DNA of 64,000 bases from Cephalopachus bancanus (GCA_027257055.1 JAPVLO010000968.1:496001-560000), one strand, 5' to 3'. Shown: positions 23,151 through 35,569, counted from the stretch's first letter. Program-made: numbers and translations. Notes: generated from the sequence alone by a model not told the origin.

Positions 23151-26100
23151 CACACAGTCTCCTCCTCCACATTTACTGTTTCAGCTAAAGTCTTTCTCGT
23201 CCCCCTTTCAACTATGCATGTCAATAATCCTGTACTTATTTCATTAGGTATTAACAGCAAATACCTTCAGAACCATGAGCTTTGGGGGAGGATCTTGTCT
23301 GAGTTGATTCTCACATTTTATACATTTTATACTCATTTGAGTTCTAATTTGGTGTAGCATAAGAAAACACACAGTCCTACTTATATTAATTGATACCTGT
23401 GTTACGTTTCAAAGTTAATAAAACAAAACCTCTTGCTCATAGACTTTTCCATTTAATCTTTACAGCATGTCTTTGGGATAGGAAACAGGTGAGGTAATTC
23501 TACCTTGCTCATTTTGCAAGGCCTTAGAGAATTAAAAAAATTTAGTTACGGATATCCACCCAATGTTGGAGCCACGCCTGGAATCCTGGTTTTCCTGACA
23601 AATGGCATGATGATGCTTTTGTCTTCATTGATGTCCTGGGGCACAAGCTAAGAGCTTGGAGAAAGCCCTTGCCATGATTTCTTAATGAAATTAAGAAATT
23701 TAATTTCTCCCGTGTCTCAAATGCATTTCTGTGTACCCTTCTAGGGCAGAATTCTATGAAGCATAACTGGTATTTGCCAGGTGGCTGGGCCCCGGGTGAG
23801 AGGCATATGGAACTTGGGAAGGCGGACTGGAGACAACCAGCTGCCATGCAAAGGAGTCCTGATGCTAATTTTTCCTGGGCAGGTGCTCTGTTGTTCTGTA
23901 GAGTCCCTTGTGGGGGAGGACACACCGTTTTCAGCCATAGTGAGGTCTGGCACACCCCAGTAACTTTCAGTCACAAGGAGAAACAAGGTTACCACATGCC
24001 TGAACAGCTGGTCTCTGGACAGCACCTGACGGATGGACGTGCTGCCCCAGGCAGCCTCAGTGCCACTTTGAGACTCACTATGTGCTTTCTGCTGACGGAG
24101 GCGGCTGGAGGCAACCCGTGCCTTTCCAGCAGACGCTGGCTCTGTGGTTTTGGAGATGGATGCCTCTTCTCCCTGGATTGTCTCCAAGTACTCCAGGACT
24201 GGCCGGTGTTCTTTCTGGACGTGTCATCCCTGGCAAGCAGTCACTTCCTCCATCAAAAAACAGAGACAGCAGAGAACCCTTAGGATTCGCTCCGCTGCCA
24301 AATGTGTTAAGAGTTTGCCAGGGTTCAGGCTGTAGTTCGAGCATATTTGTGAGAATGATCCAAACCAAATCTGACAGTACCCGAGAGGATTGTGGTGGAT
24401 CTCTTCCAAACCGTAAGGCCGTCTCTACCTCCACCCCTACCCTATGTGTCCTGGAAGCCTCAGTCAGAGGGTCTGTTGTATTCTTGGCGACAACCAGGAG
24501 GGTGTCCATGTAGATGCAGCTGGTGAATATAAGTTGGCCTTGAGTTCCGACAGTAACAGTCTCCATCATTATTCTTTACCCTGGACCCTGGAGACAACTC
24601 TTTGTGGACTAGATTCAGGCCAGAGGAAGGGACCAGGTGACATTTCTCTTTTCAGGGCTGAAAAATAGTGTCTTATCTTTGACAAAGTACTGGTGTTTGC
24701 CAAAGGTTTAGACATTAAAATTAGTACTAGTTTATTCTCATGGGCCTTGAAGGGGAGGGTGGCCTCTCTCAGAAAGTTTCCATGATGCTGGTATTTCTGA
24801 TCATATCATTCCTAGACACGGTCAATTAGTAGTGTCTTACAAAATGGTGATGGCTACTAATGAGTCTCTTATTTGGACTTAATACTTAAACTTTCCCAAG
24901 CATTGCCACATGTATCACCGTACTTGATTCTGAAATGTTTTTAAAGAATACATGGAGTTGTTAAATATTCTGTTTTCACCCCCAAAGCCCCAAACACTTT
25001 CACACCCACAGTATATCAGTGTCACTCTGTTTTAAACTTTTCTTCATGTTCTCTCTGCCTTTTCCATTTTCCATTCATCTACAGAGTCCTCGACCTTTAT
25101 TTTTATTTTTTGGCTATTTCTTTATGAATTATACGTTACCTAGTACCCCAAATGATTTAAGTATGTTAGCAATTTTAATGCATGCAAACAAGACAAAAAT
25201 AAATGCAGAGAAGTCCTAATCCCTCAAACCAGTTGGAAAGAACAAGTTAGGGCTCTAGTACCTGGAAGGGATTTCTCCTTGACAGATTGGATTGTCCCCC
25301 ATTTAGTAGAAAAAGAGAGGGAGTAACCTAAGAGACAAGAGAAGCTGTTAAGAACACAGCTGCATTTTCTTAAAGGAGTAGAGACATTAATGAGGAAAGC
25401 AGAACACCAGAGGCAAGTCCCACTGCTGCAAGAAAATATGTGTCGTGTGGATATATTTTGGCTGCCACTGAAATGGCTATTCAGGGCTTGGGCATTAAAA
25501 AGTCCAGCAAAAGCTAAGCTTTTGAAAAGTATGATGACAAGAGGTTTGGTTCTCACTGGGCCCTTAGGGGCACAGGCTTCTCGAACTATTTATAACACCT
25601 TTAGCTCAGGAATCTGTTGAAGATGATTCTCCGGCAGAAAGTTAACATGGACACGAGGAAGCAGGTTTCCTAGGCTTAAACAAGTCGGAAGCCTTTGGCA
25701 CAGGGTTGAAAATGTCTGCTGTTGCGGCCAAGGCATGTTACAAAGTCATGCTTAGCTCAGCACTGGGGTGCTGGAACACAGGGCTCAAATAGGAGATGGA
25801 AGTGAAGAGAATTTAAATCTACTGACTGGGATAGACAAGAACCTCTAATAAAAGAATCCAGTGATTGCAGCTGATGTCACCGTACATTCCTACACTTCCC
25901 AAGAAGACACGAGCATCTCAAAGGCTGTTCACCAAGAGGAGAGCGCCACCTCTCACAGGGGCCACACGGAGTTACGGTTAACATTCTAATGAGGGTTTCT
26001 CACACTCGAGTGCAGGGTTGAATGAAATGAGATCAAAGAAGCTGGGATAAGATCATCTGGTGTCCTGATGAAGTTGGATCATATTTGGAGACACTTCTTG

Positions 26101-26439
26101 ATAACACGAAGCAGATGACTGGGAGAGAAAAGAACTCTGGACCTTAAAGTCATTGGCCTTTGGAACTGCTATCGGCTTTCATGTCTAAGAAATGAAGAAT
26201 TTAAGTTTACATTTAAATTTCTTCCTGTAGATTTGATAATGGGCAAAGGACAGCCTTATCTTTTCGTGTGTCGATATTGCAGATGTTGAAAGTCTTTACG
26301 TAGCCTGTTGATTTCTACAAAATATTGGGGAGCTATATTGACTAAAACAGCACCCATAATTTAGGATGGGAATTAGAGTCAGGAGAAAAGTTAGCTTAGG
26401 ATGCAATGTGGCCTTGGATTTTGTTTAATTTAATAGTAG
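23151..26439. other. Mostly no recognised feature
   Basis: A weak antisense MIR-like piece may lie at 23440-23540. The moderately GC-rich part at 23560-24620 is open on several frames of both strands at once, which argues for chance low stop density. A 10-bp perfect hairpin lies at 23677-23699. I see no exon or named repeat in the rest. Confidence 0.4.
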
Positions 26440-26830
26440 CCAGTAGTTGCTGCAATAATTCTGTGTAACGAACTGTTTCCGATAAACGATTCACTGTTGG
26501 TGAATCGTTGGTGAATTTAACAAGCAGCATTTATTTTTCTCATTGGCTTAGCCTGCTGGGAATTTCTCCTTCAGGCTGCAAGTTGGCTAGGCTTGATTTC
26601 AGGTTGGGTTAGGTGGGCTCTATGTGTCTCCATGGTCTTCCTCCATGAAGAAGCTGCCATGGTCTTCTTATGTGCAACAGCAAGAGAGAGCAAAACGCAT
26701 GCCCTCGCACGGCCCCGCTCAGAACTAGACCTTGACACGCCATTCACATTCCACCGGCCAAACCCAAAGAGTGCGTTGGGGAAATGTACTCTGCCCGCAC
26801 TTGTGCACTGCCAGAACTTATTGCAAGAGG
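26440..26830 (-). mobile_element. Degenerate LTR-like (MaLR-like) remnant, antisense
   Basis: Blocks 'gctgcaataattctgtgtaac', 'gcatttatttttctca', 'attccaccggccaaacccaaa' and 'gtactctgcccgcact' follow the order I associate with antisense ancient MaLR LTRs. Divergence is high and the boundaries are vague. Confidence 0.4.
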
Positions 26831-29619
26831 GCTGAAGAACTGAAGGCAATAGCTAATCACCCACCAGTAACACGCTTCTTGTTTTGCTGCGGCTGCCGTT
26901 TCACCTTTTATTCACTCAGGAGTGTGGTCAAAACTCTTCCTCCAAAAGTCTTCCGTGGCATCCACAAATCCAGGCTCACTGACTGTTTTCATGAGGACTT
27001 ATTCTCAAGTTATTGGCTTAGAATCTTCCTGGATGGGCTTCAGGGATTTGCGTTTTTAACAATGAGCACAGGACTTCAACAAACAGTGGGATTTCGGTAT
27101 TTGGTTCATTTAACTCAGAAACTCAGTTCCTATTCCACAGTGGGATCATTCTACTTAATTTATCACTGCTTGTTAGTTGTTAACACACTGTGTGTGTGTG
27201 TAATTCGACCTCTCACAATTCTATTGATCCATCACTAGAGAACAGCAGAATATCCAGCTGGCCCACACTGCACTTCACCTCCAGAATGTCTTTGCCCCAG
27301 TGTGTTCTGAACTCAATTTTGTTCTACCCGAACCCCTCATGTTTCAAAGTCTAGGGCAGAGGCTCCGTTTTCAATCAACTTTTCTAATTTGTGTTTCTGG
27401 GTTATTTACCAGGCACTGCTTATTATCGACAATAACTGTATATACGTCCCCACCCGGATTAAAAGCTTCTTGATGTCTCCCACATGTCCAGTTCGTCTTG
27501 GAACTGTCCTCGGCTCCCTGTGGCTGCACTTTTCTCCTTCTCAAAATTTAGCCAGAGTCCCCTCAGCTGTGGGTCCCTCTGTCTTGTTTCTAGTTCCCCG
27601 TTCACCTTCTCTCCCTTGAGTCCTGCTGATTTTAAGATGCCATGGGCAGGGACTTCAGGTTTTTGAGCTTTCCTGTTTTGGATGCCACTGTGTCTACACA
27701 AACCCTGCTTGCTCTTTGAGTTCCCCTGTTCCAGCTTCCATTTTGCCATTTTTGTCTCTTTTAGTTCTTCACTAAGTGTATTGCAGCAGGGGATACAGAT
27801 TTTTTTTTCTTTCTTTTAAGCCTCTGGCTTTACTCTTCCCTTAAGAATGTTCTCTATATTATTTTGAAAAAATGTTCCACTGATCCCTACCCCTTGAGAG
27901 AAGGGGAAGCCTCTGGTTCCAGTTTTGGTCCTAGGTGTTAATCATGTCTGAATGTTTTTCTTAATCTAACTGGAGCATTTTCTCATTGTGTATATATTTA
28001 TGCCAAATCCTCCAGCTTTTAAGAAATTTATTCTTGGTATTTCCTTAGTGCGACCTGACAGTTTTTTTGTTCTTTACATTTCACTACTTCTTTCTTGTAC
28101 ATAAATCTTAATGATTCTAAAGGGCTGCATCCTCCTTTTGGTGAGGACGCACAGGACTGTTAGGAATGTGCCTCTGGGCCCATCGTGCTATCCACACACT
28201 CTGCCTATTTGTCATTCCAAGGCCACGTTAGGATCATTCCTGGCCTTGTCATTTTGTGCGCTTATAACCACTTTTCACCAACACAGTTCTTGCTGTCACT
28301 AGGGAAATGATCATTCCCTTAAATATATTTAACTTCTTTTCCCATTTTGAAAAAAGTATTGTGAAGGAGAGTGGTACAGCCACTCCCTGGTCTTTTGAAC
28401 GAGACAAATTATCCTACAACACAATTAAGATTTTATTTCCTGTGAATGGCTTTGAGTCTCCCACCATTCTTTGAAAATGTACACAGGGGGAGAAATCTTC
28501 CTCTCTCTCCGCCCTGCTTCTTCATGCCTATGACCTTCCTGACCTCTCCCAGGGGCTAGAAAGTTCTCATGCCACTTAAATTGCAAACACAACTTAAACA
28601 AAGGAATGAGGACGTTAGATGCTAGATGTGCAAGATGTTAGAGATGGAAGGTTTAACGCCAAGTTCTGCCCTGTCTCCCGTGGGTCTTGGTGGATCGGCA
28701 GCCAACAGCCCGGCATCTCCTTTGTCCTCTGGCTTCTGCTCGTCCCTGCTCTCCCACTTGCTAGCCAGTTGCTGACTGTTTCAAGGTCGGAGCGATGAGG
28801 GCGGAGGATGAGAAGGCGATGGGAAAAGCCTCCCTTGAATTAACGACCTTAAATGGGTCTCTAGCTCGGGGATAGCAGCTACTTACAGCTGATTCTCTCT
28901 CTCTACAACAATCCTAAAGTTTATTTCAGAGCCTCTCCTTCTGGGGACCTTGCTCAGTGGTTCTTTTGAGTGAGGAGAATACACTTCCTGCTCTGATTGG
29001 GGGCTTTCTTTTTTTAACTTGGTGTTGCTGTTACTGTTTTATGGATTTTATTGAGATTAAGGCTTCAAGCAGTTTATGATTGATTTTTCAATATAGTATA
29101 TGAACGCTTGAAAAGAGTTCTCTTTTAATCATTTTACAATTCAAAATATGAGGCATTAAACGTCATTCACTTCATTATTTCCCCGACATTGTTCTATTTG
29201 CTCTTATTTATATAAATAGACCACCAACTGAGTGTTGTCTTTATTCTGTGTCATTTGTCATTTTTATTTTTACAGGTTTGTTTCATGTATTTTGTAGTTC
29301 CTTAGTGTGCAAAAATTCAAGGCAGTTACATCAGCACGATAAAATCCGTTACAGGCCTTCAGCAAATTTACATTTTTAATATTCAGATTTTTTTCAATCA
29401 AGTTATGAACTTAATAATTTGGGTGTTTTTTCTTATTTTGCCCTTTTTTTCTGACTTCTTATATTTATCTCGATACTTCAGGATATACCTACAGAATATC
29501 TACCTAAATGTCTAGGTATCTTAACAGGTACCTTATTTATTTTTCTACCTAAATGGACGCATCTGCGATTATGTCAATGGGGGGCTTTCTACAGGTCCTA
29601 GAGATCGAGCATTACTCCT
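26831..29619. other. No recognised feature
   Basis: About 2.8 kb of apparently unique sequence, AT-rich toward 29550. Open frames are short. No repeat or exon recognised. Confidence 0.4.
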
Positions 29620-30260
29620 GGGGTCTCTCTGCCCCGTGGGACAGCCGGGTTGGCCGAGACTCGCGGCCCCTTTCACGCGGCGGGGGGCTCTCTCGCGCGC
29701 GGCCCCATCGGGTGGTGCCCGCCCAGCCACATCCTGGGCTTCTCGGGAGGCCCTGGCACCCAGCGGGCGCGCTTCGAGCAGCCAGCCCTGGAGGCTGTGG
29801 TCCACCAAGCGGGGCATGACATTGCCCTTCCTTGGGGTGGGGGTGGGGTCACCTGGCGCGGAGCCCTGGGAAGAAGGAGGCAGGTGCGAGCAAGCCAACC
29901 CAGGCTCCGGAAGCGCCAGCTCGCACGACTCTGGCTTCTGTCGCCACCCACGGGGCGTTCCTGCCTCCTGGGGGGCGGCGGGCCGGCACCTGGCGCAGCA
30001 TCTCCAAGCGGCCAGCTGCTCTCTGCCGCCCCCTCGTGGCCCGGCCGGGCCAGTCTTGGTGAGCGTCTCTCACGTCTGAAATTTCACCTTGTGCCTCGTC
30101 ACTGCCCTGAGAAACGCAAATCGTGGTCAAAGGGACACGAAAAACGTCCAGCGACTGTCCTCGACGTGAGAACAAGTCTCGACGCGTGGTTCCGAGCGCT
30201 TCATGCCAAGCTGCCATCGGATCCTGACTGGGTCCTCGCAGACACAGGCCTGTGTCTCTG
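29620..30260. promoter_or_regulatory. CpG island, candidate promoter
   Basis: About 640 bp is strongly GC- and CpG-rich, with roughly 20 CpGs in the first 150 bp, in a region that is otherwise AT-rich and CpG-depleted. CpGs persist only where the germline is unmethylated or the sequence is young. Splice-donor-like sites on the plus strand occur at about 29880 (GGCAG|GTGCGA) and 30058 (CTTG|GTGAGC). This would suit a first exon, but I cannot link it to any known gene. A 344-codon frame crosses it but shows no domain and is probably a by-product of GC content. A CpG-rich transposon is the alternative. Confidence 0.6.
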
Positions 30261-30293
30261 GCTCTCAGGGCAGACTGAGAACCCGGGAACCAT

Positions 30294-30357
30294 CAAAACC
30301 ACATGCTGTTTGGCATTTTATTTCTCAAAACCACATGCTGTTTGGCATTTTATTTCT
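30294..30357 (+). repeat. Perfect 32-bp tandem duplication
   Basis: A 32-bp unit beginning CAAAACCACATGCTG occurs twice head to tail (30294-30325 and 30326-30357) without a single difference. The duplication must be recent. It lies at the downstream shore of the CpG island. Confidence 0.97.
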
Positions 30358-31583
30358 GGAGCAGCCATAGGAGCCACTTCCATTCTGGCAGGGAAAAGAC
30401 TCGGCTTAAAATTTCATGTTTTATATTCAAAGATTCACGTCTTACATTGCTCCCCCTTCCCTCCCTTTCTTTCCTACTGCTTCCGGCCAGCCTCTCTCTG
30501 GTCCTCGAAGATCTCACCATTCGAGTCCATTCTTGCCTGGCTGCTTGGACAGCTCTTCCCTGCACATGGGCTATGCTGCAGACACACCCAGTGTGCACCT
30601 GCATGGAGCTTTGTGCCTCCTGTTTGTGTGCACGTGCCTGGCTCTGCTCACAAGCATTGTAACTCTAAAAGTTCACCTTTCTAGAGACATCCTTTCCCAG
30701 AGCATCTATATAAATGCACCCGGTCTCATGCGACCGCAAGATGTCCAAGCCCTCTCACCGCTGTTTCTGAGGACTCCCAGGAGGCACTCACCTCTTCTTG
30801 CTATCTGCAGCCTTTGCCTCCCGACCTTGTCCTCAAGCCCTTCTCTGACCACTCTGCCCATTTCGGAACACACCTTCCAGGCTACACCCTTCTTCCCAGG
30901 CTGCTGGTGTGGCTCCACAGTTTGTGCACAGAAAGCCCCAAGGGAGACTTTTCGTGCCAACAAAAATGTGATGACTTCTTCTAGAGTGGAAAACCATGAT
31001 ACTGCATACTGTTCCCTGTCCTGTTGCATCCCAAGAGTAGACAGAGCCTGGCTGTTTGGGCCTCAGAGTACCCCAACATAAAGCTGGCTTGTGCAAAGTC
31101 AGAAGAAAAAAGCTTCAAGTTGGCCGTTAGGTGTCCTTTTGTAGACCGAGTCTTCATGTTCTCTGTAGGCAGTGTGTCTCCAGCTGCTCTGGGTTCTCCT
31201 CAGGCCAACTGCCAAAGACAGTTTCTTCCTTTAGGCCACAATTCTCTTTTCCTGAAATGACCCGAAGAAGCAAAAAATCAGTTAGCAAGGTAATCTCCTG
31301 CCGGAAATGCTGCCCTTCTCCCTCTCTTCCTTCCCCCTTGCCCCCTGCCCTCCCTCCCTCCCTATCTGCTTCCCTCCCTTTCTTTCCTCTCTTCCTCTTC
31401 CTCTTATCTTCATTTTTCCTCAGATGCTTATCTACCAACTCCTCTGTGTCGGGCATAATTCTACGCTCAAGGGATTCAGTGCTGAACAATCACTCCTCAT
31501 GCAACCTACGCACAACAGGAGCACACAGATATATCATTTCAGATAGTGGTAGTTATTGCAAAGACCAAGCTGGATAGGACTTA
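30358..31583. other. No gene recognised; CT-rich tract
   Basis: Moderately GC-rich apparently unique sequence with a pyrimidine-rich run at about 31312-31412 (CCCTCCCTCC and TTCCTC units). Open frames up to 221 codons overlap on both strands, with no domain visible. Confidence 0.4.
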
Positions 31584-31618
31584 GAACAATGACTCTCAAC
31601 CTTGACTTCACATGAAAT
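31584..31618 (+). repeat. hAT (MER5-like) element, left part
   Basis: AATGACTCTCAACCTTGACT resembles the 5' terminal 'ttctcaa(a/c)cttg' end of MER5-type MITEs. The rest of the element resumes after the L1 nest. Confidence 0.6.
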
Positions 31619-32935
31619 ATTTGCTGACCGTACGTCTGGCAAAGGCCTAACATCCAGGGTCTACAAGGAACTCAAACATGCCAAAAGGAAAACAAACACC
31701 CCCACTAAAAAGTGGGTAAAAATAAAGAAGGACAAACATATGGACTTTGCAGCAACTTGGATGGATTTAGAGTGGATCATACTTGTGATCTATCACAGAA
31801 ACAAAGAGCAGAGTACCATATGTTCTCACTCATAAATGAACCTTGAACAAGTATCATAATACTATGAGAAAAGGAATTGGCAATAGTGGGAAACTGCCGG
31901 GGGGGGGTGGGATTGACAGTTGAGAGAAACTGCCAGGGGAGGGAGGGGCACACCTCATCACAAGTGTACCTGCATAATCAATGTTTGTATACCTAGCCCT
32001 GAATTGTATCCCACATCTTTATAATAAAAAAAATTGACGACTACATTGTCAAACAAAAAATAAAAAAATAATAAAAACAAAAAGTGGGAAAAAGACATGA
32101 ATAGACCCTTCTCAAAAGAACATGTACAGGCAACCAACAGACTCATGAAAAGTGCTCAGCCTCACTCATCATCAGAGAAATGCAAATCAAAACCACATTG
32201 AGATACCACCTAACCCCTGTTAGAATGGCCATCATTAATTCAGCAAACAGCAACAGATGCTGGCGAGAATGCAGAGAAAAAGGAACGCTTTCTACACTGC
32301 TGGTGGGAATGCAAATTAGTGCAACTTCTTTGGAAAACAGTGTGGTGAGTTCTAAAAGAACTAGACATTGACCTTCCATGTGATCTGGAAATCTCCCTAC
32401 TGGAAATATACCCAGAGGAACTCAAATCATTCTACAAAAAAGATACCTGCACACACATGTTTATTGCAGCACTATTCATAATAGCAAAAATGTGGAACCA
32501 ATCATGCTACCCATTGAAACTAGACTGGATTAAAAAAATGTAGTACCTATACACAATGGAATATTATGTAGCCATAAAGAAGGACACACATATGAACTTC
32601 CCCGCAACTTGGATGGATTTGGAGTTGGTCATACTCAGTGATCTATCACAGGAACAAAGAACAGAGTGCCACATGTTCTCACTCATAAGCAGACCCTGAT
32701 CATTTACCATAATACTATAAGAAAGGAATTGGCAGTAGTGGGATACTGCTGGGGTGGGAGGTGGGACACAACATCCATAAGGGTACCTGATCTCAAACCA
32801 GGCAAAGTGGGGACAAAAGGGAAGCCCACACTTCACCTGTATGATGACCACTTGTATATCTAATTCTGAATTATACCCCACATCTTTAAAATAAAAAATA
32901 ATCACTGAAGAGCCAAAAACAAACAAACAAAAACA
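31619..32935 (+). mobile_element. 5'-truncated L1, sense, split by a second L1
   Basis: The element begins within the C-terminal part of ORF2 (frame reading TSGKGLTSRVYKELKHAKRK) and is interrupted at 31722. It resumes at 32079 (AAAAAGTGGGAAAAAGACAT) and continues through the ORF2 end to the 3' UTR (ACCCCACATCTTTAAAATAA) and an A-rich tail near 32925. It is far shorter than full length and could never have been autonomous. Confidence 0.9.
31723..32078 (+). mobile_element. Short 5'-truncated L1 inserted in the L1
   Basis: About 356 bp comprise the last stretch of ORF2, the 3' UTR (CCCACATCTTTATAATAAA) and an A-rich tail. Near-identical target duplications, AAAAAGTGGGTAAAAA at 31707-31722 and AAAAAGTGGGAAAAA at 32079-32093, are the surrounding L1's own sequence. 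This proves insertion into it. Confidence 0.9.
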
Positions 32936-33038
32936 TGTTGTCTAGAACCACCCACAGAGTTTCTGATCTGATTGGCCTCCAGTGATTTTAAAGCTCCCCA
33001 GGTGTTTGTGATGTGCACTGGGGCATTGTAAACCACTG
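32936..33038 (+). repeat. hAT (MER5-like) element, right part
   Basis: ACCCACAGAGTTTCTGATCT, then 'ttttaaagctccccaggtg', then the terminal 'aaccactg' match the 3' half of MER5-type elements. Together with 31584-31618 it makes one element split by the L1 nest. Confidence 0.65.
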
Positions 33039-33067
33039 GGATAGAGAAGACTGTATGTGCTACTTTA

Positions 33068-33374
33068 TTTATTATTTATTTTTATTTTTGAGTTGGAGTC
33101 TCACTCTGTTGCCCAGGCTGGAGTGCAGTGGCACTCTCATGGCCACCCCAGCGTCCACCTGCTGGGCTCCAGCGATCCTTCTGCCTCAGTCTTCCAAGTA
33201 GCCGGAATTACAGGTGTGTGCTACCACACCTGGCTAATTTTTAAAAAATTTATGGTAGAGACGAGGTCTCGCCAAGTGGCCCGGGCTGGTCTCGAACTTG
33301 CGGGCTCAGGCAATCTTCCTGCCTCAGCCTCCCAAAGTGCTGGAATTACAGGCTGAGCCACTGAGCTCGGCTTA
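33068..33374 (-). mobile_element. Alu SINE, antisense
   Basis: A complete antisense dimer of the lineage-specific subfamily. It has a T-rich tail, TGAGTTGGAGTCTCACTCTG, both arms, and a 5' end CTGAGCTCGGC. A 10-bp target-site duplication, TGCTACTTTA, lies at 33058-33067 and 33375-33384. Confidence 0.94.
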
Positions 33375-33384
33375 TGCTACTTTA

Positions 33385-34739
33385 GATGGGATAGTTGGGG
33401 ACAGTGTTCCGAGATGACACCTGGATCAAGTAGGGATGGTACCAAAGGAAGATGTCTGGTATAGCAATGCTGCTCTGGCTAACGTTTAACCACTGGCCTC
33501 TGAAGAATAAGAACCAAATAAGGTTTGTAGTGGTTGCAGATGTCCGTGATGTAAATGCCATCACTATGACTGATTTCCAACTACCTAATGTGAGAGCACT
33601 GAACACAGAGCTGCGGAAAATCATTGGCTCCTGTGAGCCTGTATGGACTGGCTTCAGCACACCACTGGTCACACAGTCCGGGCAGAGAGAACAGGATGTG
33701 CAAAGACCCTGCCCCTTCCACAGTTTTGCAGGTAGTTCTGTGATTTACAAGGGTCAACCCCTCCCTCTAAGACCAGGGTTGAACATTTCCTTTATATAAT
33801 CAAAGCATCCAGGAAGTATTCCCTCCTCCCCCACAAAACTCCACAAACAAACAGAGAAGATGAACTGGTCTTCTTACAGGTGGTTTCTATTTCCTCCTCA
33901 GTCTTAGAAATGGCTCTAGATTTTGAAGTGGCACTCCTTGTTTTTTCTTTTTGGTTCTGCTGCACATAGTATCCTGTTTATCTTATCTTTCACTCATCAA
34001 AGCAAGGCTCCCCCAGTTCCTACAGACTCCTTACACTTTGAGCAATGATTTTGTGTTAGTTTTTCCCTAGTCTACCCTGTGATAAAAAACAATCAACCAA
34101 CCAAACAACCAACCAACCAAGAAGTTCAACGGAGATGAGAGACTTGCAGCCCTCCACAAAAGGTATCTTCAGGTAAGAAGCAAAAAAAAACCCTTATTTT
34201 CTGCACTGAACAAAATTACTCTTCTTTTTGGACATCTTCTTGAAATAATATTGAGTAAAAAAAACAGGATCAACAATAAATGGAGAGTCATGCATGCTGT
34301 AAGACATAATCAGAAGCATGGGAAATCACAGTGAGTGGTTCTTCAGTCTTGTAATACCAACAATTTTTGCTGTCAGGAAAGTATGCCTTTTTTCCTGAAA
34401 GCAAACAGAATGTCAAACAGAAATTGTAATTGGATGATGTGATTTACATACAGATTAATCCATTATTAGTCTAAGTGAGAATCTTGATTCAGCAAGACAC
34501 TCATCATCCTTTTGCTTTGCTTTCATAATCCAAATGACTTTGTAACTTTAATTGTATGGCATGTTCTAGAAATATTGCCATGATTACACCCTGTTTGAAA
34601 TAATTAGGTGGTAATTAGCACTACAAGTTTCTATTTAAGAATACTACCATTAGAGAGATTGCTGAATGAATTACCTGGTACTGGGGACTCTATTTTCTTG
34701 GCATAGATGCCTTTCTCCACAGAAGTGGCAGTGGTATTC
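33385..34739. other. No recognised feature; (CCAA)n tract
   Basis: Apparently unique sequence. A short CAAC/CCAA simple repeat lies at about 34089-34122. The 115-codon frame at 33452-33799 has no recognisable domain. Confidence 0.4.
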
Positions 34740-35560
34740 AAAAGTGTGCTCAGACACTTCACAAAAGAGGACATCCGAGCAGCCAACAGACACATGAAGA
34801 AATGTTCAACCTCACTAATCATCAGGGAGATGCAACTCAAAACCACAGTGAGATACCACCTAACTCTGTCAGAATGGCAATTATCAACAACTCAAAAAAT
34901 AACAGCTGCTGGAGAGGGTGTGGCGAAAAGGGAACACTTCTACACTGTTGGTGGGAGTGTAAACTAGTGCAACTTCTGTGGAAAGCAGTGTGGTGATTCC
35001 TAAAAGCTCTAAATATCAACCTCCCATATGACCCCATAATCCCCCTACTGGGAATATACCCCAAAGAACTCAAATCACTCTATAAAAAAGATACCTGCAC
35101 ACGTATGTTTATCACAGCATTGTTCACAATATCAAGAACCTGGAAACAACCATGCTGCCCATCAAAAGAGGACTGGATTAAAAAAATGTGGTACATATAC
35201 ACGATGGAATACTATGCAGCCATAAAAAAGAACAAAATCATGAATTTCGCAGCAACCTGGATGGAACTAGAGTCTATAATACTGAGTGACCTCTCACAGA
35301 AACAAAGATCCGAATATCACATGTTCTCACTCATATAATGGACCTTGAACATCCAATGTAATACTATAAGAAAATGTCTGACGGTACTGGGAAACTATGG
35401 GGGGGGGATGGGATTAACAGTTGCAAATATCTGTCTGGGGATGGGAAACCTCTTATCAACAGGGTGCCTGAATGAAACGTAATTGTACACCTCACCCTTA
35501 ACTGTACCCCGCAAAACCATAATAAAAAATATTGATTATGAAAAAAAAAGTGTGCTCAGA
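34740..35560 (+). mobile_element. 5'-truncated L1, sense, with 15-bp target duplication
   Basis: About 790 bp of L1 covers the last part of ORF2 (for example the frame with YTMEYYAAIKKNKIMNF) and the 3' UTR, ending in an A tail near 35545. The duplication AAAAGTGTGCTCAGA at 34740-34754 and 35546-35560 is perfect, so this is a relatively young copy. Confidence 0.95.
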
Positions 35561-35569
35561 GAGAGCCTG

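Noticed and set aside
29650..30684. 344-codon plus-strand frame across the CpG island
   Set aside because: Composition is Gly/Pro/Arg/Ser-rich as expected from GC-rich DNA, it crosses the 32-bp duplication, overlapping frames exist on both strands, and no domain is visible.
33452..33799. 115-codon plus-strand frame near an Alu
   Set aside because: No recognisable domain, and length is compatible with chance.
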